From an uncultured Treponema sp. (GTDB lineage Bacteria > Spirochaetota > Spirochaetia > Treponematales > Treponemataceae): a stretch of DNA of 6,836 bases. The translations under genes were made by a program, and so were the position numbers. Below the pieces are notes generated by a model that saw only the letters and a list, made by a program, of their open reading frames with translations, had not been told where the DNA came from and searched no databases. Each line of letters starts with the position of its first letter. The first letter of the stretch is position 1. This document shows positions 1-5,273 of this stretch, in pieces. The DNA is taken from positions 1 through 6,836 of the forward strand of contig CALAEZ010000076.1 of the NCBI GenBank assembly GCA_937891125.1, given 5' to 3'.

Positions 1-553
1 CTTCATCGCGGCCAATAACCGGTTCGATTTTGTCCTGACGGGCGCGGGCTGTAAGGTCTGTGCAATATTTTTCCAATGCCTGCATTTTGCTTTCAGGGTC
101 CTGACTGTCGACTTTTTGATTTCCGCGCACGCTTTTTAGAGCCTCCAGAATTGCTTCGCGCGTAATTCCATTTCGTCTAAGAAGCTCGCCTACTCTTCCG
201 TCACTCTGGCTCATCGAAAGCAAAATGTGCTCAACAGAAAGAAACTGGTCTTTTAATGCAGCCATTTCTTTTTCTGCCTTTGCAAGCACCTTTTGCGCTT
301 CGCCAGATAAACTCATCTGCACATTTCCCGTAACGTGCGGATATGAAGAGAGCAAATCCTTTGTTTGAGAAAGTAAATCTGCACTCTGAACGCCTACGCG
401 CTCAATAACGGGAACGGTAATTCCGTCCTTTTGTTCAAGCATAGAAATAAGCAGATGTTCAAGGCCTATTTCTGAATGGTCATTTTGCTGGGCAAGCGCA
501 CTTGCTGCCTGCAGTGCGTCCTGCGTTTTTAAGGTAAACTGATCGTAATTCAT
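1..553 (-). CDS. clpB: ClpB disaggregase, N-terminal part (cut by window edge)
   Basis: The reverse strand from the ATG at 553-551 reads as 184 codons beginning MNYDQFTLKTQDALQAA. The family role is an AAA+ ATPase that, with DnaK, extracts and refolds aggregated cytosolic proteins after stress. What is visible is the double Clp N-domain (about residues 1-145, with repeats near SEIGLEHLLISML and LSVEHILLSM), the linker VRGNQKVDSQDPE that is typical of ClpB rather than ClpA or ClpC, and then KYCTDLTARARQDKIEPVIG, which leads into the first AAA module and is cut at GRDE. The Walker A motif, the middle domain and the second AAA module lie outside the window. A GGAGGT ribosome binding site sits 10 nt before the ATG. 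The gene is divergent from nrdR. I see no CIRCE inverted repeat upstream, so HrcA control is not supported here. Identity is confident; only about a fifth of the usual protein is present. Confidence 0.95.
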   Translation of the reverse strand, partial: MNYDQFTLKTQDALQAASALAQQNDHSEIGLEHLLISMLEQKDGITVPVIERVGVQSADLLSQTKDLLSSYPHVTGNVQMSLSGEAQKVLAKAEKEMAALKDQFLSVEHILLSMSQSDGRVGELLRRNGITREAILEALKSVRGNQKVDSQDPESKMQALEKYCTDLTARARQDKIEPVIGRDE

Positions 554-563
554 AAGTAATGTT

Positions 564-569
564 ACCTCC
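564..569 (-). promoter_or_regulatory. clpB ribosome binding site
   Basis: On the minus strand GGAGGT lies 10 nt before the clpB ATG. It is a strong match to the anti-Shine-Dalgarno sequence and fixes the start codon. Confidence 0.8.
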
Positions 570-597
570 GTTGTGCGGTTTCTTTTTGTACACTGGT

Positions 598-626
598 AAC
601 ATACTAACGAATTTAAAAAAAGGCAA
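598..626 (-). promoter_or_regulatory. Candidate clpB promoter
   Basis: On the minus strand TTGCCT (626-621) and TATGTT (603-598) are separated by exactly 17 bp. Each box matches the housekeeping sigma consensus at 4 of 6 positions. This would give a leader of roughly 40 nt before clpB. No heat-shock sigma motif or CIRCE was recognised. Other AT-rich matches nearby are possible. Confidence 0.4.
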
Positions 627-662
627 AAAAATCGCATGGCAAAAAATGACGAATTATGGGGG

Positions 663-685
663 CCTCGATTGACTTGCATGCGAGG
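663..685. other. Small dyad in the clpB-nrdR intergenic region
   Basis: CCTCG (663-667) and CGAGG (681-685) are perfect inverted arms around 13 bases, and the second arm overlaps the palindrome GCATGC (676-681). No U-tract follows on either strand, so it does not look like a terminator. It could be a protein-binding dyad serving either divergent gene, or chance. Confidence 0.25.
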
Positions 686-705
686 TACACGGTGTTTTTC
701 AAGAG

Positions 706-741
706 AAAAATCTTTTTAAAAATCAGCTCAAAAATCAGGTA
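706..741. repeat. Three direct 12-bp repeats, AAAAATC-based
   Basis: AAAAATC occurs at 706, 718 and 730, giving a strict 12-bp period; the second and third copies share AAAAATCAG. A degenerate fourth unit (AAAACAGCTT) begins at 741. The array ends just upstream of the candidate nrdR -35 box at 749, so it could act as an A-tract UP element or as an iteron-like binding site. The regulator is unknown. Confidence 0.5.
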
Positions 742-748
742 AAACAGC

Positions 749-777
749 TTGCGCACTCATATCTAGTGTTGTATGAT
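749..777 (+). promoter_or_regulatory. Candidate nrdR operon promoter
   Basis: TTGCGC (749-754) and TATGAT (772-777) are separated by 17 bp. The -10 box matches consensus at 5 of 6 positions, while the -35 matches only at TTG. Transcription would start near 784, about 40 nt before the nrdR ATG. The two dyads described separately cover the spacer and the -10 box, as expected for a repressible promoter. Confidence 0.5.
754..768. promoter_or_regulatory. Candidate operator dyad 1 (NrdR-box-like)
   Basis: CACTCATATCTAGTG has perfect 4-bp arms (CACT and AGTG) around an ATAT core and lies between the -35 and -10 boxes. On the minus strand it reads ACACTAGATATGAGTG, which resembles the published NrdR box pattern acaCwAtATaTwGtgt with one extra base in the centre. 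It is a likely autoregulatory site by position and pattern, but not a clean consensus match. Confidence 0.4.
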
Positions 778-788
778 ACAAGCAACAC
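766..788. promoter_or_regulatory. Candidate operator dyad 2 over the -10 box
   Basis: TTGTATGATACAA (769-781) is a perfect 13-bp palindrome containing the -10 box. An outer pair GTGTTG (766-771) and CAACAC (783-788) adds a second, slightly offset dyad. Its centre is about 14-16 bp from dyad 1, closer than the roughly three helical turns I recall for paired NrdR boxes. Binding by NrdR is inferred from location directly before nrdR. Confidence 0.4.
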
Positions 789-823
789 ATCAAAAACGCT
801 AAATTTGGGGTTACAAAAAAGGT

Positions 824-1285
824 ATGCGCTGTCCATATTGCGGAAGTTTAGAAGACAAAGTTATAGAAAGTCGGACGATGGCAAATGGTGAGTCAATCAG
901 ACGACGTCGTGAATGCATTTCGTGTGGATATCGCTTCACAAGCTACGAGCGTGTAGAAGAAAAGCCACTTATGGTCGTTAAGCATGATGGCAGACGACAG
1001 CCTTTTGACCGTAAAAAGCTCGAAAAAGGAATAGATCGCGCACTAGAAAAGCGACCAATTGCCTCTTCCATGCTCGAAAATATCGTAAACGAAATAGAAG
1101 ATCAGGCGATAATGCTCGGAAAATCATCAAGAGAAATTGCTTCCACTGAGCTTGGCGAGCTTGTCTTAAAACGGCTTTATGATGTAGATAAAGTTGCCTA
1201 CATTCGCTTTGCATCAGTCTACAAACACTTTGAAAATTTAGATGAGTTTATAAACGAAGTAAACAGCGTGGGAGGAAAAAAGTGA
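824..1285 (+). CDS. nrdR: Transcriptional repressor NrdR
   Basis: NrdR is a nucleotide-sensing repressor of ribonucleotide reductase genes. This 153-residue protein has the canonical length and order: an N-terminal zinc ribbon with C3-P-Y-C6 and C31-I-S-C34, the RRRRECISCGYRFTSYER signature, then an ATP cone (about residues 47-137) starting at LMVVKHDGRRQPFDRKKLEKGI. In the family the ribbon binds NrdR boxes and the cone binds ATP or dATP to set the oligomeric state. It is the first gene of the cluster, preceded by candidate self-operators, and its TGA overlaps the nrdD GTG by 4 nt, so the two are probably translationally coupled. The ribosome binding site is weak (GGGG at 807-810 or AAGG at 819-822). 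The ATG choice is fixed by the conserved MRCPYCG start of the family. Confidence 0.97.
   Translation: MRCPYCGSLEDKVIESRTMANGESIRRRRECISCGYRFTSYERVEEKPLMVVKHDGRRQPFDRKKLEKGIDRALEKRPIASSMLENIVNEIEDQAIMLGKSSREIASTELGELVLKRLYDVDKVAYIRFASVYKHFENLDEFINEVNSVGGKK
1271..1275 (+). promoter_or_regulatory. nrdD ribosome binding site
   Basis: GGAGG lies inside the end of nrdR, 6 nt before the GTG start of nrdD. It supports GTG at 1282 over any internal ATG; the first internal ATG would remove much of the ATP cone. Confidence 0.8.
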
Positions 1286-3411
1286 GCGCAGAAGAAAACG
1301 GACAGTCGGTATTTCCCGAATGGCGCAGTTTTTTGGGGACTAGTGATGACGAGGAAACAAAATCGTTCATCAAACAGGTCGTTAAGCGCGATGGGCGATT
1401 AGAAGCCTATGACCGCAACAAAATTGAAGCTGCTATTGGAAAAGCAATTGAAGCCGTCGAAAAACGCGCAAATCCAGACAAGGCTCTTGCCTTAACCGAC
1501 AGCGTTGAAGAGCACTTGCGCGTTTTAATGGCAGGGCGCAGAGCTCACTCAATTCCTGCAATCGAAGAGATTCAGGACGTTGTAGAAACAGCACTCATCG
1601 AAGCAAAAGAAGTCGAAATTGCAAAGGCGTACATCATCTACCGCGCACAGCACGATGCCATGCGTAATTCAAAAAGTCTTATGCTTGACATCAATAAGAC
1701 GATGGACGGCTATCTGGCTCAGACAGACTGGCGTGTAAATGAAAACGCAAACGTAAATTTTTCGCTCGGCGGTCTTATTCTGCATAACTCAGGCACGATT
1801 ACCGCAAATTACTGGCTTAAAAACATCTACACAAAGGAAATTGCAGAAGCGCATAAGACAGCAGCGTTCCATATCCACGATCTTTCTATGTTCAGTGGCT
1901 ATTGCGCCGGCTGGAGTCTTCGCCAGCTTATTCAGGAAGGCTTAGGCGGCGTAACTGACAAGATTAAAAGTAAGCCGGCAAGTCATCTTTCTACACTGGT
2001 AAACCAGATTGTAAATTTCTTAGGCATTATGCAAAACGAATGGGCAGGAGCGCAGGCGTTCAGCTCGTTCGACACCTACTTAGCTCCATTTGTGCGCGCC
2101 GACAATCTTACAGAAAAAGAAGTGCGCCAGTGCCTGCAGAGCTACATTTTTGGTGTAAATACACCAAGCCGCTGGGGAAGCCAGGCACCATTTACCAATA
2201 TTACGCTTGACTGGACGTGCCCTGCCGACCTCAAGGATAAAAAAGCCATTGTCGGCGGAAAAGAGCAGGATTTTACCTACGGCGACTGCCAGAAAGAAAT
2301 GGACGTAATCAATAAGCTTTTTATTGAGCTTATGCTTGAAGGAGATGCTGACGGACGCGGCTTTGGCTACCCTATTCCAACCTACAACATTACGCGCGAC
2401 TTTGACTGGGATAGCGAAAACGCAAAGCTTTTGTTTGAAATGACTTCACAATACGGAACGCCCTACTTCCAGAACTTCATTAACTCTGACCTTGACCCGT
2501 CGGATGTACGCAGCATGTGTTGCCGTCTGCGCCTGGATAAGCGCGAGCTTCGTAAGCGTGGCGGCGGGCTTTTTGGAAGCGACGAATTTACCGGCAGCCT
2601 AGGCGTTGTTACGATAAATCTTCCTCAAATTGGCTACCTTGCAAAGACCGAAGAGCAGTTTTTTGCCCGCTTAGACTATTTAATGGACTTAGCTAAACAA
2701 AGCTTGTCGGCAAAACGCAAGGTCATTCAGCGGCTTTTAGACGGCGGGCTTTTCCCGTATACCCGCCGCTACCTAAAAACGCTTAACAATCACTTTAACA
2801 CAATCGGTCTTTGTGGCATGAACGAATGTTGCTTAAACTTTTTGGGCTGTGACATCGTAAGCGAAAAAGGTCACCAGTTTGCATGCAAAGTGCTTGACCA
2901 CATGCGGGCTCGTATGCAGGACTATCAGGAAGCAACTGGCGAGCTTTTTAATCTTGAGGCAACTCCAGCTGAAAGCACGTCATATCGTCTTGCTCGCCAC
3001 GATAAGGAAAATTACCCTGACATCATCACCAGTGGCGCAGATGAGCCGTACTACACAAACAGCACTCAGCTCCCGGTAGATTTTACCAGCGACGTCTTTG
3101 AGGCACTCGACCATCAGGAAGAGCTTCAGACAAAGTACACGGGCGGAACGGTTTTCCACACCTTTATGGGCGAGCAGATAAAAGACTGGAAAGCCTGCCG
3201 CGATTTAGTAAAGTCGATTATGTATAACTACCGCATTCCGTATCTTACCATAAGCCCCACCTACTCAATTTGTCCGGTACACGGCTATCTTGCAGGCGAG
3301 CAGTTTGAGTGTCCAAAGTGTAAGGCAGAACGAGAGGCAGAGCTTAAGCTTAAGCTTCAAAAGCTTGAAAAAGAGCGAGCGGCACTAGTCGCAGCAGAAC
3401 ATATCGCATAA
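1282..3411 (+). CDS. nrdD: Anaerobic ribonucleotide reductase large subunit NrdD lacking its glycyl-radical loop
   Basis: This is the class III reductase that converts ribonucleotides to deoxyribonucleotides without oxygen. The ATP cone occupies about residues 29-122 (IKQVVKRDGRLEAYDRNKIE). The barrel follows, with HIHDLSMFSGYCAGWSL (candidate active-site C208), NTPSRWGSQAPFTN, RGFGYPIPTYNI, RSMCCRLRLD (C413/C414) and NTIGLCGMNE, where C511 is the candidate thiyl-radical cysteine. Near the C-terminus TISPTYSICPVHGYLAGE gives C664-x2-H667, and C677-P-K-C680 completes the likely zinc site. Family members normally continue at once with a segment like TEVYxRVVGYxRPV carrying the radical glycine. 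Here a 29-residue lysine/glutamate/leucine helix follows instead and the protein stops. The RxxGY loop is encoded by the next gene. NrdD alone should therefore be inactive. The redoxin partner and residues suggest the thiol-dependent rather than the formate-dependent type, which is inference. Confidence 0.95.
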   Translation: MSAEENGQSVFPEWRSFLGTSDDEETKSFIKQVVKRDGRLEAYDRNKIEAAIGKAIEAVEKRANPDKALALTDSVEEHLRVLMAGRRAHSIPAIEEIQDVVETALIEAKEVEIAKAYIIYRAQHDAMRNSKSLMLDINKTMDGYLAQTDWRVNENANVNFSLGGLILHNSGTITANYWLKNIYTKEIAEAHKTAAFHIHDLSMFSGYCAGWSLRQLIQEGLGGVTDKIKSKPASHLSTLVNQIVNFLGIMQNEWAGAQAFSSFDTYLAPFVRADNLTEKEVRQCLQSYIFGVNTPSRWGSQAPFTNITLDWTCPADLKDKKAIVGGKEQDFTYGDCQKEMDVINKLFIELMLEGDADGRGFGYPIPTYNITRDFDWDSENAKLLFEMTSQYGTPYFQNFINSDLDPSDVRSMCCRLRLDKRELRKRGGGLFGSDEFTGSLGVVTINLPQIGYLAKTEEQFFARLDYLMDLAKQSLSAKRKVIQRLLDGGLFPYTRRYLKTLNNHFNTIGLCGMNECCLNFLGCDIVSEKGHQFACKVLDHMRARMQDYQEATGELFNLEATPAESTSYRLARHDKENYPDIITSGADEPYYTNSTQLPVDFTSDVFEALDHQEELQTKYTGGTVFHTFMGEQIKDWKACRDLVKSIMYNYRIPYLTISPTYSICPVHGYLAGEQFECPKCKAEREAELKLKLQKLEKERAALVAAEHIA
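3341..3366 (+). repeat. Short AGCTTA tandem repeat in the NrdD tail
   Basis: AGCTTA, AGCTTA and AGCTTC run consecutively at 3341-3358, and AAGCTT recurs at 3361-3366. They encode the LKLKLQKL stretch of the non-canonical NrdD tail, exactly where the protein departs from the family. Slipped-strand expansion is a plausible origin of this tail. Confidence 0.6.
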
Positions 3412-3421
3412 CATAAAACAA

Positions 3422-3427
3422 GGGAGG
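3422..3427 (+). promoter_or_regulatory. Ribosome binding site of the glycyl-radical/redoxin gene
   Basis: GGGAGG lies 6 nt before the ATG at 3434, in the 22-nt gap after nrdD. It is among the best Shine-Dalgarno sequences in the window and argues that this gene is translated independently rather than by frameshift from nrdD. Confidence 0.8.
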
Positions 3428-3433
3428 ATATAT

Positions 3434-3973
3434 ATGGCAAAGACATTACAGGCACTGGATGCGGAAATCGCCGCAACAAAGGAAGCGTTAAAAGATGTGC
3501 ACGGCACTCAGACTGAAGTGTACGCACGCATCGTTGGCTACTATCGTGCTGTACGTAACTGGAACAAAGGTAAGCGCGAAGAGTTTAATCACCGAAAGCT
3601 CTTTGAATACAATGGCGAAAATTGCGAACCGAAAGCCACTGCTGCAGTTCCGCAAGCGCAGACGGTGCTTTCTATGGCAGAAGAAACGATTGCCAAAAAT
3701 GAAGCTGAAAACGCCAGTGGCATGAGCTATGAATTTTTCTTGCGCGGCACGTGTCCAAACTGTCCGCCCGTAAAAGCATATATGCAGGATGTAAATCTTC
3801 CTGGTATTCAGATTGATGTTGACAGTGCAGAAGGATTACAGCAGGCAGCGCGCAAAGGCGTGTTTGCCGCCCCCACTGTTATTTTCTACGGTTCTGACGG
3901 CTCTGAAATTGCACGAGCTCATAACGTAGATGAGCTAAAAGCGGTATTGCAGCCACAGGCGGTAGTTGCATAA
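3434..3973 (+). CDS. Detached NrdD glycyl-radical domain fused to a redoxin domain
   Basis: The 179-residue protein has three parts. Residues 3-24 form a predicted helix with a hydrophobic heptad (L5, L8, I12, L19, V22). Residues 27-58 (TEVYARIVGYYRAVRNWNKG, then KREEF and RKLFEY) match the extreme C-terminus of NrdD enzymes, including the RxxGY motif; Gly35 (codon 3536-3538) is the expected radical site. After an Ala/Glu-rich linker, residues 98-175 form a thioredoxin/glutaredoxin-like fold with C107-P-N-C110 after strand one and a probable cis-proline at P147 (FAAPTVIF). I infer a small subunit that supplies the glycyl radical to the loop-less NrdD upstream and may reduce its active-site cysteines. 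It follows nrdD by 22 nt and precedes nrdG, the activase. Automated annotation would probably call it only a glutaredoxin or thioredoxin. Domain identities are confident; the joint function is inferred. Confidence 0.88.
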   Translation: MAKTLQALDAEIAATKEALKDVHGTQTEVYARIVGYYRAVRNWNKGKREEFNHRKLFEYNGENCEPKATAAVPQAQTVLSMAEETIAKNEAENASGMSYEFFLRGTCPNCPPVKAYMQDVNLPGIQIDVDSAEGLQQAARKGVFAAPTVIFYGSDGSEIARAHNVDELKAVLQPQAVVA

Positions 3974-3990
3974 AACGCTTTTAGCGTTTT
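3972..3990 (+). terminator. Hairpin 1 after the glycyl-radical gene
   Basis: AAAACGCT (3972-3979) and AGCGTTTT (3983-3990) form a perfect 8-bp stem with a TTT loop, overlapping the stop codon. The descending arm supplies only four U residues, so on its own it may be a weak terminator or an mRNA 3'-end stabiliser. Confidence 0.55.
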
Positions 3991-3996
3991 ATGCTG

Positions 3997-4034
3997 TCGA
4001 AACGGCGTAATGCGCCGTTTCGATTTCGCTTTTT
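3997..4034 (+). terminator. Hairpin 2, probable intrinsic terminator or attenuator before nrdG
   Basis: TCGAAACGGCG (3997-4007) pairs perfectly with CGCCGTTTCGA (4013-4023) across a TAATG loop, giving an 11-bp stem. It is followed by TTT at 4024-4026 and TTTTT at 4030-4034. The tract ends 12 nt before the nrdG ATG. It likely ends or reduces transcription so that nrdG is made in smaller amounts than the reductase subunits. Confidence 0.65.
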
Positions 4035-4046
4035 GCAGAAGCTTTT

Positions 4047-4787
4047 ATGAAAACCGAACAAAATGCTACTGTTGGCGCACTCATAAAAACGACACTTGTA
4101 GACTTTCCCGGACGAGTTGCAAGTGCCGTTTTTTTAACGGGCTGTAATCTTCGCTGCCCCTACTGTTATAACGGCGCGCTTGTTTTTAACACCGAATCTC
4201 CCGAAAATCTCGCAACATTTCAGCAGATTGTCGCTCACTTACAAAAGCGCAAAACTGTGCTTTCGGGGTTTGTCATTTCTGGAGGCGAAGCTCTTTTGCA
4301 CCCTGCAACACCAGAGCTTATAAAAGCGGCAAAGTCACTTGGGTATGCCGTAAAACTTGACACAAACGGCACGCTTCCAGAAAAGCTTTCGGCTCTTATA
4401 CACGAGCCTAGCACCCGCCCAGACTTTATCGCCATGGACATAAAAACATCTCCTTCTCGGTATGCAGAGCTGCTTCCGTCTGGAGCAAAACAGCAGCAGG
4501 AAGCTTTTTCTGCACGGCTAAAAGAGAGCATTGCACTTATCAGCGCATCGTATACGGCAGAAAACCGTGAATGGCGAACGGTGCTTGTGCCTCCGCTGGT
4601 GCAGGAAGCCGACATTGAAAGCATCGTGCAGCTTTTACCAGCTGACGCAAGCTGGCAGTTTGCGCATTTCAGGGCAGAAAACTGCCTGGATCCTTCATAC
4701 AACGACATTACGCCCTACACCGAAAGCGAAGAAAAACACCTGGTGGAAAAAGCACGTGCGCTTATAGCTGGAGCTACTTTGCGGTAA
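4047..4787 (+). CDS. nrdG: Anaerobic ribonucleotide reductase activating protein (radical SAM)
   Basis: NrdG uses S-adenosylmethionine and a [4Fe-4S] cluster to abstract hydrogen from the reductase glycine, creating the glycyl radical. The 246-residue protein shows the radical SAM cluster motif GC33-NLR-C37-PY-C40 near the N-terminus, the SAM-contacting SGGEALL, then VKLDTNG and a C-terminal WRTVLVPPLV strand, the usual pattern of the longer NrdG type found beside redoxin-linked NrdD proteins. No extra ferredoxin-like cysteine cluster is visible. Its target here should be Gly35 of the preceding small subunit rather than NrdD itself. The gene lies 73 nt downstream beyond two hairpins, has no clear Shine-Dalgarno (only AGAAG at 4037-4041) and no obvious promoter, so it is probably expressed at a low level by readthrough. 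I see no better start codon. Confidence 0.94.
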   Translation: MKTEQNATVGALIKTTLVDFPGRVASAVFLTGCNLRCPYCYNGALVFNTESPENLATFQQIVAHLQKRKTVLSGFVISGGEALLHPATPELIKAAKSLGYAVKLDTNGTLPEKLSALIHEPSTRPDFIAMDIKTSPSRYAELLPSGAKQQQEAFSARLKESIALISASYTAENREWRTVLVPPLVQEADIESIVQLLPADASWQFAHFRAENCLDPSYNDITPYTESEEKHLVEKARALIAGATLR

Positions 4788-4811
4788 GCTTTTGTGGCTT
4801 TAGCTTTTTTT
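4786..4811 (+). terminator. Weak terminator candidate after nrdG
   Basis: AAGCT (4786-4790) and AGCTT (4802-4806) form a 5-bp stem that runs into a T tract ending at 4811. An alternative fold pairs AAGC with GCTT at 4797-4800. The stem is short and AT-rich; its position directly after the nrdG stop is the main support. Confidence 0.3.
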
Positions 4812-4822
4812 CCGCACGGGCA

Positions 4823-4844
4823 TTGTATAGGTATTGCATAGGTA
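4823..4844. repeat. Imperfect 11-bp tandem repeat upstream of the membrane protein gene
   Basis: TTGTATAGGTA (4823-4833) is followed directly by TTGCATAGGTA (4834-4844), differing at one base, and then by a partial CATTGCA. It sits just before a candidate promoter and could bind a regulator, though two copies may be chance. Confidence 0.4.
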
Positions 4845-4846
4845 CA

Positions 4847-4875
4847 TTGCACTCAAACGGTTTTTAGGCTACTAT
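4847..4875 (+). promoter_or_regulatory. Candidate promoter for the membrane protein / M23 pair
   Basis: TTGCAC (4847-4852) and TACTAT (4870-4875) are separated by 17 bp. An overlapping TATACC at 4873 is an alternative -10. Either would start transcription at or within a few bases of the ATG at 4884, giving little or no leader. Matches to consensus are modest. Confidence 0.3.
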
Positions 4876-4883
4876 ACCACAGT

Positions 4884-5273
4884 ATGATTTCTAAAATTGT
4901 GAAAGGTTACGGTGCACTCTTTTCTGGAGTTGCACATGTTGTGTTGCTACTCATTGTTTGTACGGCAATCGGCTCGGCATTCGTCTTACCGCTTTGGGCA
5001 TTTGCCATGAAGGCACCTGTTTTGTATACCATCTGTACGCTCATTATTTTTTCATCACTGTGTGTGTTTTTTGTTGCCAAAAAAGCAAAGCAGGCAGGCT
5101 ATAAACGCAGTATTCGTTTTCTGCTACAGCTTTTCATTGTAGTAGCAGGTATTGCAGGTATTATTCTGTTTGTGCTGCATGAAAAACGGATTTTAGCGGC
5201 GCTTACGCTACTGCTCTGCATAATCTTATACGGCATTACGTCTTTTGGGCTTTCCTTGCGCCATGACGCATAG
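4884..5273 (+). CDS. Four-helix inner-membrane protein of unknown function
   Basis: I do not recognise this 129-residue protein. It is strongly hydrophobic with four likely membrane segments at about residues 12-40, 45-65, 78-98 and 103-123. The loop between helices 2 and 3 (KKAKQAGYKRSIR) and both termini are positively charged, while the other loops are short, so the positive-inside rule predicts both ends in the cytoplasm. There are no conserved catalytic residues or binding motifs that I can identify. No Shine-Dalgarno precedes the ATG, and a candidate promoter lies so close that the mRNA may be leaderless. Its end overlaps the start of the exported peptidase, suggesting a two-gene unit, so a role near the envelope is possible but unproven. 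Hydrophobic low-complexity proteins of this kind are common, and function cannot be assigned from the sequence. Confidence 0.75.
   Translation: MISKIVKGYGALFSGVAHVVLLLIVCTAIGSAFVLPLWAFAMKAPVLYTICTLIIFSSLCVFFVAKKAKQAGYKRSIRFLLQLFIVVAGIAGIILFVLHEKRILAALTLLLCIILYGITSFGLSLRHDA

Noticed and set aside
669..697. TTGACT at 669 as a -35 box for nrdR
   Set aside because: A good -35 match, but no acceptable -10 lies 16-18 bp downstream.
554..823. CIRCE element controlling clpB
   Set aside because: No TTAGCACTC-N9-GAGTGCTAA repeat or close variant was found; the GCACTC-like bases at 753-758 belong to a different dyad near nrdR.
2356..2370. RGFGY in NrdD (residues 359-363) as the glycyl-radical site
   Set aside because: This motif (RGFGYPIPTYNI) belongs to the barrel of the family and lies far from the C-terminus; the radical motif follows the zinc site in known NrdD proteins.
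3389..3433. nrdD and the radical/redoxin gene as one protein joined by a programmed or erroneous frameshift
   Set aside because: The small gene's frame is open back to 3389, so a +1 shift near 3389-3408 could fuse them. However, no slippery motif is seen, the NrdD tail is already non-canonical well before that point, and a strong GGGAGG plus ATG starts the second gene. A fusion would also leave more than 50 extra residues between the zinc site and the loop.
3434..3973. The small gene as a GrcA-like spare radical domain
   Set aside because: GrcA backs up an enzyme that keeps its own glycine. Here the large subunit lacks the loop, so the small one should be essential.
4235..4708. 157-codon reverse-strand reading frame inside nrdG
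   Set aside because: It is antisense to a confidently identified gene, has no recognisable domain or ribosome site, and looks like a shadow frame. Other short frames inside nrdR, nrdD and the peptidase were dismissed for the same reason.
5245..5262. TTG at 5245 as the start of the M23 peptidase
   Set aside because: It lengthens the overlap to 29 nt and adds MGFPCA without a better ribosome site; the ATG at 5263 gives a normal signal peptide.
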